Shown piece by piece: positions 1 to 5,146 of a DNA stretch of 7,496 nucleotides. Positions within the stretch are counted from its first letter, which is position 1. Every line of letters begins with the position of its first letter. A model generated the notes under the pieces. That model worked only from the letters and a program-made list of their open reading frames with translations, ran no database searches and was not told the origin of the DNA. The translations under genes and the position numbers were made by a program. Origin of the DNA: Bacteroidales bacterium UBA2939 (GTDB lineage: Bacteria; Bacteroidota; Bacteroidia; Bacteroidales; P3); NCBI GenBank assembly GCA_002349055.1, contig DECD01000024.1, positions 131,350 through 138,845 of the forward strand, read 5' to 3'.

Positions 1-939
1 AACTACAACTACGACCAGGTGGTCTCCTTCGGCGAACTCATTTCCACCACCATCATCGCAGAATATCTCAATCATCTTGGAATAAATACTTTATGGTCTG
101 ATGCCCGCCAACTGATTCGCACCGACGACCACTACCGCGAAGGACGTATCGACTGGCAAGCCACACAACAAGAAATTAAGAATCTAGAACTAAGAATTAA
201 GAATTCCTATAGTGTTGTAATTACTCAGGGATTCATCGGTGGCACTAGCAACCATAAAACCACCACCCTCGGACGCGAAGGCTCCGACTATTCTGCCGCC
301 ATCCTGGCTTACTGCCTTGATGCCGAGAGTGTCACCATCTGGAAAGATGTTCCCGGCTTCCTCAATGCCGACCCCAAGTTTTTTACCGATACCGTCAAGA
401 TTGGCCAAATACCCTACAATGAGGCCATTGAATTGGCATACTATGGTGCCTCTGTCATTCATCCCAAGACGGTGAAACCCATTCAGAACAAAGGTATTCC
501 GCTCTATATCCGTTCCTTCATCACCCCTGAAGCTGATGGCTCGTCTATCGGAGACTATAAAACCATAGTCCCTGAGACACCTCTCTACATCTTTAAAAAC
601 AATCAGATACTGCTCTCCATCCTGCCTCGCGACTACTCCTTCATCGCCGAGGACAACCTTCAGGTCATCTTCGGCATCCTCAGCAAAATAGGCATCCGCG
701 TGAACCTCATGCAGAACTCCGCACTAAGCTTCTCCATCTGCATCGACAACAATCCGCAGTTTGTGACACCCCTCATCGAGGAGTTAAAAAGCATGTTCCG
801 TGTGCGTTATAACGAGAACCTCCAGCTCATCACCATCCGCTACTACACCCAGGAAGTCATCGACCGCATCGTCGCCAACCGTCCCATCCTCCTCGAGCAA
901 CGCAGCCGCACCACCGAGCAGCTTATTGTCCCAGTTTAA
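1..939 (+). CDS. lysC: Aspartate kinase, C-terminal part (5' end outside window)
   Basis: Aspartate kinase phosphorylates L-aspartate to aspartyl-4-phosphate, the first step towards lysine, threonine and methionine (and diaminopimelate for the wall). The frame is open from base 1 and gives 312 residues; roughly the first 130, including the N-terminal KFGGTS motif, should lie upstream. Visible family motifs are VVSFGELIS (residues 7-15), GFIGGTS followed by TTTLGREGSDY (about 77-97), WKDVPGFLNADP (about 113-124) and YYGASVIHPKT (about 147-157). The last 120 residues look like the two regulatory ACT domains, so this is a monofunctional, probably feedback-inhibited enzyme with no homoserine dehydrogenase fusion. 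Residues 58-69 are encoded by a decayed heptamer array, described separately. The stop codon lies inside the convergent aroB gene, giving a 17-bp tail overlap. The symbol is by family; the genome may carry other aspartate kinases. Confidence 0.93.
   Translation, partial: NYNYDQVVSFGELISTTIIAEYLNHLGINTLWSDARQLIRTDDHYREGRIDWQATQQEIKNLELRIKNSYSVVITQGFIGGTSNHKTTTLGREGSDYSAAILAYCLDAESVTIWKDVPGFLNADPKFFTDTVKIGQIPYNEAIELAYYGASVIHPKTVKPIQNKGIPLYIRSFITPEADGSSIGDYKTIVPETPLYIFKNNQILLSILPRDYSFIAEDNLQVIFGILSKIGIRVNLMQNSALSFSICIDNNPQFVTPLIEELKSMFRVRYNENLQLITIRYYTQEVIDRIVANRPILLEQRSRTTEQLIVPV
174..205. repeat. Heptamer array, unit AATTAAG, inside lysC
   Basis: Four tandem 7-bp units plus a 4-nt remnant: AATTAAG (174-180), AATCTAG (181-187), AACTAAG (188-194), AATTAAG (195-201), then AATT. 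It encodes part of the stretch EIKNLELRIKNS (residues 58-69), between the RIDWQATQQ segment and the conserved YSVVITQGFIGG strand, a loop that varies in length in this family. A perfect AATTAAG array in this frame would put TAA at 184-186; the observed codon is CTA. Confidence 0.75.
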
Positions 940-1960
940 GGAAAGCGTCACGGATTTCGTTATCGGAAACTTCCACATCAATCATGGCGGCACCCAGTTC
1001 CTGTAGGAGGACACAGCGGATGGCTCCCGAGGCATTCTTTTTGTCCTGACGCATCAAGGAAAGTATCTGCTCGATGTCTTTCAGGTTGTATTTCGGCAAT
1101 TCTATCTGTCCGTTAAGCCACTTGGAATAACCTCGATAGACCTCTTCTGACAATCCCGTTTTCTTCATTGAAAGATACATGGCAGCCTTCATGCCGATGC
1201 CGACGGCGATGCCGTGGGGCAGGTGCGAATAGACTTCGATGGCATGGCCGAAGGTGTGACCAAAATTAAGTATCTTTCTGATACCATGGTCATAAGGGTC
1301 GGCTTTCACCACGCAGGCTTTGATGCGGGCAACCTGTTTCAATTGAAAATTGAAAATTGAAAATTGAAAATTATCAGTACTGGCAATTAACTCGTTGAAT
1401 AATTGCGGGTCGGTGACGGCGGCGGTTTTCACCATCTCCATCCGGCCATTGAGCAATTCTTCTTGTGGAAGGGTGTCTAAAAAAGCTGGTTCTATGACAG
1501 TTAATGCCGATGGATAGAAATGTCCGATACTGTTCTTCACACCACCAAAATTGATGGCTGTCTTGCCGCCGATGGAAGCGTCGACCATTGAAAGCAAGGT
1601 AGTTGGCACGTTGATATAGCGGATGCCGCGCTTGTAGCCGGCAGCCACGTAGCCACCGAGATCACAGACACAACCACCACCGAGGTTGACAATCACACTC
1701 TGGCGGTCGGCTTCGCTCTCCATCAGCGTCTGCCACACCTGCGCTGCTACCTCAAGGCTCTTGCTCTCCTCACCCACAGGCACCTCTACGAACTCGGCCT
1801 CCTGCAGCGCCTCCACCTGCGAAATCAGCAACGGCAGGCAATGCTGAAAGGTATTCTCGTCCAACAGGATAATATACTTGGCCTCCTGCCAATCCTCTTT
1901 GGCCAACTCGCGGTCCAACGCCCGAAGGCCGCCATACAATATCTTTGATTTTGTACCCAT
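923..1960 (-). CDS. aroB: 3-dehydroquinate synthase
   Basis: AroB converts DAHP to 3-dehydroquinate, the second step of the shikimate pathway to aromatic amino acids, using NAD and a divalent metal. The 345 residues match the family's usual 340-370. Visible motifs are the NAD-binding VNLGGGCVCDLGGYVA (91-106), NVPTTLLSMVDASIGGKTAIN (117-137), GRMEMVK (172-178) with the metal-ligand Glu175, LNFGHTFGHAIE (231-242) with His235 and His239, and HGIAVGIG (249-256) with His249 as third ligand. All expected catalytic elements are present, so the enzyme should be active. Residues 197-207 (NFQFSIFNFQL) come from a heptamer array just before the conserved RIKACVVKADP helix. The ATG at 1960 gives a normal N-terminus. 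The gene is divergent from the U32 gene across a 34-bp palindromic gap and convergent with the aspartate kinase gene. No Shine-Dalgarno motif is seen. Confidence 0.96.
   Translation of the reverse strand: MGTKSKILYGGLRALDRELAKEDWQEAKYIILLDENTFQHCLPLLISQVEALQEAEFVEVPVGEESKSLEVAAQVWQTLMESEADRQSVIVNLGGGCVCDLGGYVAAGYKRGIRYINVPTTLLSMVDASIGGKTAINFGGVKNSIGHFYPSALTVIEPAFLDTLPQEELLNGRMEMVKTAAVTDPQLFNELIASTDNFQFSIFNFQLKQVARIKACVVKADPYDHGIRKILNFGHTFGHAIEVYSHLPHGIAVGIGMKAAMYLSMKKTGLSEEVYRGYSKWLNGQIELPKYNLKDIEQILSLMRQDKKNASGAIRCVLLQELGAAMIDVEVSDNEIRDAFLKLGQ
1341..1372. repeat. Heptamer array, unit AATTGAA, inside aroB
   Basis: Four perfect units of AATTGAA (1341-1347, 1348-1354, 1355-1361, 1362-1368) followed by AATT, 32 bp in all. 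On the aroB sense strand the unit reads TTCAATT, which has no stop in any frame; the opposite orientation would bring TGA into every frame. It encodes NFQFSIF-NFQL, a seven-residue peptide repeat. Its low complexity and AT-richness contrast sharply with the GC-rich coding sequence around it. It is the same length and has the same 4 x 7 + 4 layout as the array in the aspartate kinase gene. Confidence 0.92.
1940..1947 (+). promoter_or_regulatory. Candidate Bacteroidota -7 box for the U32 gene
   Basis: TATCTTTG fits the Bacteroidota primary-sigma -7 consensus TAnnTTTG. Transcription would start near 1952-1955, giving a leader of about 40 nt that contains the whole inverted repeat at 1958-1997. 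No TTTG-like -33 element is present at the expected spacing, and the box lies within aroB codons, so it may be a chance match. Confidence 0.25.
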
Positions 1961-1997
1961 GCAATAAATAACGCACTGATACGTTAATTATTGCATG
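1958..1997. promoter_or_regulatory. 40-bp inverted repeat spanning the aroB/U32 gap and both start codons
   Basis: The left arm 1958-1973 (CATGCAATAAATAACG) pairs with the right arm 1982-1997 (CGTTAATTATTGCATG) at 15 of 16 positions, around an 8-nt centre, CACTGATA. The only mismatch is 1968/1987. The left-arm CAT is the aroB start codon and the right-arm ATG is the U32 start codon, so the dyad occupies the whole intergenic region. It could be an operator for a dimeric regulator controlling both genes. It could instead form an RNA hairpin that pairs the start codon in either mRNA if the leaders are long enough. The structure is certain; the role is inferred. Confidence 0.7.
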
Positions 1998-3866
1998 AAA
2001 CTGGAACTACTCTCCCCCGCCAAGAACTTAGAATTCGGCCGCGAGGCCATCAACCACGGTGCCGACGCACTCTATATCGGCGCTCCGACCTTCGGTGCCC
2101 GCGCTGCCGCCACCAACACCCTTGAGGACATCGAAGCCCTCGTTCAGTACGCCCATCTCTATGGTTCCAAGGTATTTGTAACCGTCAACACCCTCCTCTT
2201 CGACAACGAGATAGACGATGCCGTGAAGATGATACACCAGCTGTACAACATCGGTGTCGACGCCCTGCTTATCCAGGACATGGGGCTACTGGAGTGCGAC
2301 CTGCCACCCATCGAGCTGCATGCCAGCACCCAATGCCACAACGCCTCAGTGGAGCGCATCAAGTTCCTTGAGCAGGCGGGCCTCCGCCGTGTTGTGCTGG
2401 CTCGCGAAACCTCGCTGGAGCAGATGCACGAGATACGGCAGGCCACCAAGATGGACCTCGAAGCCTTTGTCCACGGCGCCCTCTGCGTCAGCTACAGCGG
2501 ACAATGCTATATGAGCCAGTATCTTAACAGTCGCAGCGGCAACCGCGGATGCTGCTCGCAGCCCTGCCGCAGCACCTACGACCTCTACAACGGCGACGGC
2601 AAGCTGCTCATCAAAGAGCGACACCTGCTCTCGCTCCGCGACTTCAACGCCTCGCAACAACTTCATTCCATGATAGATGCTGGCATCACGTCGTTCAAGA
2701 TTGAAGGACGGCTGAAAGACCTGAGCTATGTAAAAAACATCACCGCCTACTACCGCCAACTGCTTGACAACTTCCTGAATGGAAACTTTCCACTTTCCAC
2801 TTTCCACTTTCCACCTTCTAAATCCTCCTCCGGCAGCTGCACCTACACCTTCACGCCCGACCCCGAGCGCACCTTCAACCGCGGCTACACCGACTATTTC
2901 CTCCGCGAGCGCCAACCCATGGCCTCCTTCGCCACACAGAAATCCATCGGCAAGAAGATTGGCGAGGTAACCTCTATCGGCAGCTATACGCTGATTATCA
3001 GCGGCACAGAGCCTTTCGCCAATGGCGACGGCCTCTGCTATCTCGACGCTGACGGCAAGATGCAGGGCTTCCTGGTCAACGACGTGCAAGGACGCACTGT
3101 CACCCCTAACCACATGCCCGACATCAAAGTCGGCACCGCCATCTGGCGCAACAACGACCAAGCATTTGAGAAACAGCTACAAGGACGCACCGCCGAGCGC
3201 AAGATTGGCGTGGAGATGCTCTTCTGCGTCAGCCGACGCGGCTTCAGCCTGGACATCAAGGACGAAGACGGCGTGTCGGTGGTGCAGCACATGGCCGCCG
3301 AGCATGCGGAATCGAACAAACCCCTCCACAACTCCAACAATATCGTCAAGCAGCTCTCCAAGCTCGGCAACACCCCCTTCGTGGCCACCAAGATAAACGA
3401 TGTCACCGAGGGCCGCTACTTCATCACCGCCGGCACCCTCAACGAGTTGCGACGCAAGGCCGTGGAGCTTCTCAAAGAATATAGAATCAAGCACTTCCAT
3501 CCGGAAGATCGCGTGCGCCACGACCAGAACCAGCCTTACCCTACCGCCGAACTCGACTACCGAGCCAATGTCATCAACGACAAGGCGGAATCGTTCTATA
3601 AACACCATGGAGTAAACGAGATAGAGCGTGGGCTGGAGCAAACCGAAGACTACGACGACAAAGCCCTCATGACCACCAAATACTGCCTCCGTTACGAACT
3701 TGGCTGCTGCCTACAGGGCAAAAATGAGAAAGAAGAAAGGAGAAAGGAGAAAAAACTGCCCTTTATTGCTCCCACCGACACACTCATATTAAGGAACAAC
3801 GATCGCCGCTTCCGCCTCGACTTCGACTGTCGACAGTGCCTTATGCACATCTATTCTGCCAAATGA
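1995..3866 (+). CDS. U32-family protein, RlhA-like (peptidase U32 / rRNA hydroxylation family)
   Basis: A 623-residue member of the U32 'collagenase-like peptidase' family. The long members (E. coli RlhA, about 650 residues) are needed for 5-hydroxycytidine formation in 23S rRNA, while shorter ones (TrhP) act on tRNA, so RNA modification is more likely than proteolysis. The N-terminal TIM-barrel-like domain starts with MKLELLSPAKNLEFG and has GADALYIGAPTFGARA at 22-37. The signature FVHGALCVSYSGQCYMS (158-174) followed by SGNRGCCSQPCR (181-192) supplies Cys164, Cys171, Cys186/187 and Cys191. A second set of cysteines at Cys564, Cys571/572, Cys612 and Cys615 (DFDCRQCLMHIY) may form another metal site. 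Two heptamer arrays encode residues about 264-275 and 578-587, the latter between the two halves of the C-terminal cysteine set. The start is supported by the conserved N-terminus. Confidence 0.9.
   Translation: MKLELLSPAKNLEFGREAINHGADALYIGAPTFGARAAATNTLEDIEALVQYAHLYGSKVFVTVNTLLFDNEIDDAVKMIHQLYNIGVDALLIQDMGLLECDLPPIELHASTQCHNASVERIKFLEQAGLRRVVLARETSLEQMHEIRQATKMDLEAFVHGALCVSYSGQCYMSQYLNSRSGNRGCCSQPCRSTYDLYNGDGKLLIKERHLLSLRDFNASQQLHSMIDAGITSFKIEGRLKDLSYVKNITAYYRQLLDNFLNGNFPLSTFHFPPSKSSSGSCTYTFTPDPERTFNRGYTDYFLRERQPMASFATQKSIGKKIGEVTSIGSYTLIISGTEPFANGDGLCYLDADGKMQGFLVNDVQGRTVTPNHMPDIKVGTAIWRNNDQAFEKQLQGRTAERKIGVEMLFCVSRRGFSLDIKDEDGVSVVQHMAAEHAESNKPLHNSNNIVKQLSKLGNTPFVATKINDVTEGRYFITAGTLNELRRKAVELLKEYRIKHFHPEDRVRHDQNQPYPTAELDYRANVINDKAESFYKHHGVNEIERGLEQTEDYDDKALMTTKYCLRYELGCCLQGKNEKEERRKEKKLPFIAPTDTLILRNNDRRFRLDFDCRQCLMHIYSAK
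2785..2819. repeat. Heptamer array, unit ACTTTCC, inside the U32 gene
   Basis: Four perfect ACTTTCC units (2785-2812) and a degenerate fifth, ACCTTCT (2813-2819). It encodes NFPLSTF-HFPPS (about residues 264-275), a seven-residue period. It sits in the linker between the TIM-barrel-like U32 domain (ending near YYRQLLDNFL) and the next conserved block, YTFTPDPERTFNRGYTDYF. The unit is stop-free in all frames on both strands. The preceding GGAAA (2781-2785) is complementary to the TTTCC of the unit. Confidence 0.92.
3726..3753. repeat. Heptamer array, unit GAGAAAG, inside the U32 gene
   Basis: Four units: GAGAAAG (3726-3732), AAGAAAG, GAGAAAG, GAGAAAA (3747-3753), followed by further A residues. 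It encodes EKEERRK-EKK (residues 578-587), a highly charged stretch between the cysteines at 564/571/572 and those at 612/615. The unit is stop-free in all frames on both strands. The purine-only strand differs from the mixed-composition codons on either side. Confidence 0.8.
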
Positions 3867-3901
3867 CAGCATATTATCAAGAATCAAAACCCTGAAAAAC
3901 T

Positions 3902-4192
3902 ATGACCTTCTTTGTTGTTCTGCTATTCTTTGTGGTAATTTGGATGTCATTGGTCATTTTTGCAAAGCAGGAAGCAAAAACCCTACTCAGCAAATATGAC
4001 ACGCCCTTACCCCGGATTAAGTCAAATGATATCATTCTAATGATTCGTAAGTTGCGAGAAATAAATGAGAAAGGAATTATCCAAAAAGAAGACGCAAAAG
4101 ATTGTAAACGAATCATAGCTTTTCTCAAAGGCTCGCTTCTCATGGTGCCAATTCTTATGGTATTAATAGTTGCCGTTACCCTATTTATTTAA
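3902..4192 (+). CDS. Small two-helix membrane protein, unknown function
   Basis: A 96-residue protein with a hydrophobic helix at each end (about 1-21 and 75-96) and a charged middle. The basic residues just after the first helix suggest a hairpin with the middle segment in the cytoplasm. Residues about 47-75 (IRKLREINEKGIIQKEDA and onwards) loosely resemble SHOCT-type short domains, which have an L-x-x-L-x-x-G-I-I-x-x-E-D pattern; this is tentative. It starts 35 bp after the U32 stop and may be co-transcribed with it. It ends 20 bp before the convergent gene on the other strand. It is clearly more AT-rich than its neighbours, hinting at a different origin. The antisense frame here is also open, but this reading, with its clean amphipathic pattern, is more protein-like. 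Confidence 0.6.
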   Translation: MTFFVVLLFFVVIWMSLVIFAKQEAKTLLSKYDTPLPRIKSNDIILMIRKLREINEKGIIQKEDAKDCKRIIAFLKGSLLMVPILMVLIVAVTLFI

Positions 4193-4212
4193 GACTACGT
4201 AAGAAATCCGCA

Positions 4213-4968
4213 TCACTCTCCCGTCAGACCCCCGTAGCTCTTGGCTGCCGCTAGCAGAGCCTCTTCGGTGGTGTAGCGCTCGTAATAGGTGCATCGGGTG
4301 ACTACACGCTGGTGCGACGCCAGCCTTTCTTTGATATGTACCAAGCCGAATCCCATCATCGGGTCGGCATAGCGGTCGCCCACCAGCGCCAGCGTCCCAT
4401 GAACATCCTTGTAGGGCGATGTGAGCGTCGAAGGCACGTTGACGAAATCGTCGGTTGTCAACGGCTCCACTTTGATGCTCAGTTGAAACAAATCAGTTCC
4501 ATTCTGCCGCGTGCGGACGTTCTGTTTTAGCACATAAAGAAGCAATGTCATCTTTGAGGCCCTGCTCTTCGTGAGGTCGGTAAACAATGCCGGCTGTCCG
4601 TCCACCTCGCCCAGTTGGTAGCCGATGGGTGCCAACGGACCGTCGCTGACCACCATCTCGGGTAGCAACAGGGCACCGCCGAAATAGTTCTTCTCCAGGT
4701 ATGGCACCGGCGAGTGGGTATTGACAGACATAAAAAGGTTGTAAGCTGGGTTGTCACCGTCGAAATACACCTTCCCTGTTGCTTTCAGGGCACGCCATAG
4801 AGCGTTGTTGTGGCCCTGACGCTCACGCAACAGCAGCTGTTTGCGCGACAGCCGGCGGGGCTGGTGTATGTGCGACGGCCGCACAAACGTCTTCTTGCCC
4901 CGTTTGAAAACGGTGAGGTCACCCAAATGGCCTTCGACATTTTCCAGTATTCCTTTAGCTCGTGCCAT
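4213..4968 (-). CDS. Hypothetical protein of a Bacteroidales family (N-terminus DUF6266-like)
   Basis: 251 residues, no signal peptide or membrane helix, so probably cytoplasmic. The N-terminus, MARAKGILENVEGHLGDLTV followed by FKRGKKTFVR, is basic and recalls the opening of DUF6266-type Bacteroidota proteins (MAR-KG-I... G-x-L-G-D... GK). This likeness is from memory and covers only about 40 residues. A basic, helix-rich segment (35-65) is followed by a probable mixed alpha/beta region with GGALLLPEMVVSDGPLAP (97-114) and a C-terminal block with SPYKDVHGTLALVGDRYADP (184-203) and TRCTYYERYTTEEAL. I cannot assign a function. It is not tightly linked to any operon. The 178 bp upstream hold two 11-bp repeat arrays, 94-158 bp before the start. 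The ATG at 4968 is preceded by an A-rich leader without a Shine-Dalgarno motif. Confidence 0.8.
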   Translation of the reverse strand: MARAKGILENVEGHLGDLTVFKRGKKTFVRPSHIHQPRRLSRKQLLLRERQGHNNALWRALKATGKVYFDGDNPAYNLFMSVNTHSPVPYLEKNYFGGALLLPEMVVSDGPLAPIGYQLGEVDGQPALFTDLTKSRASKMTLLLYVLKQNVRTRQNGTDLFQLSIKVEPLTTDDFVNVPSTLTSPYKDVHGTLALVGDRYADPMMGFGLVHIKERLASHQRVVTRCTYYERYTTEEALLAAAKSYGGLTGE

Positions 4969-5061
4969 GATATTGTTGTTTAATTAATTCTTTGACAGTA
5001 CATTGATGCTTGCATGTGGGTTGTCCGTTGGAAGCCGCGAGGTCTATGGTAGGTAGCAGAA

Positions 5062-5083
5062 AAGTCCGTGATAAGTCCGTGAT
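5062..5083. repeat. Tandem 11-bp repeat, two copies of AAGTCCGTGAT
   Basis: Two perfect, directly adjacent copies (5062-5072 and 5073-5083) in the gap between the T9SS-protein gene and the 4213-4968 gene. The 11-bp period is close to one helical turn, so proteins bound to each copy would lie on the same face of the DNA. A different array of the same period follows 10 bp later. Confidence 0.85.
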
Positions 5084-5093
5084 AACAAGCCCA

Positions 5094-5126
5094 GAGTTTC
5101 GGTTGAGTTTCGGTTAAGTTTCGGTT
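5094..5126. repeat. Tandem 11-bp repeat, three copies of GAGTTTCGGTT
   Basis: Copies at 5094-5104 and 5105-5115 are identical; the third (5116-5126) differs only in its first base (A for G). It shares the period and the leading AGT with the neighbouring AAGTCCGTGAT array but is otherwise different. The array ends 20 bp past the end of the T9SS-protein gene. It could be a set of phased protein-binding sites for the downstream minus-strand gene, or a dispersed repeat. No clear promoter box or terminator hairpin was found in the rest of the 4969-5146 gap. Confidence 0.88.
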
Positions 5127-5146
5127 GCGTATCGCTCTAATTCCGA

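Noticed and set aside
19..21. GTG as start codon of the aspartate kinase gene
   Set aside because: The frame is open upstream to base 1 and codes for family-like residues (NYNYDQVVSFGE); the family needs about 130 more N-terminal residues, so this is an internal valine in a truncated gene.
2346..3161. Long open frame of 271 codons on the minus strand inside the U32 gene
   Set aside because: It is low in sequence complexity (Val/Ala/Glu-rich) and lies wholly antisense to a well-conserved gene; GC-rich third positions produce such open frames.
3877..4143. Antisense open frame of 88 codons over the small membrane-protein gene
   Set aside because: The plus-strand reading has clear paired hydrophobic helices and a charged middle; the antisense one shows no coherent pattern.
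5062..5126. 11-bp repeats as a CRISPR array
   Set aside because: The units are directly abutting, much too short, and have no spacers; there are no cas genes in the window.
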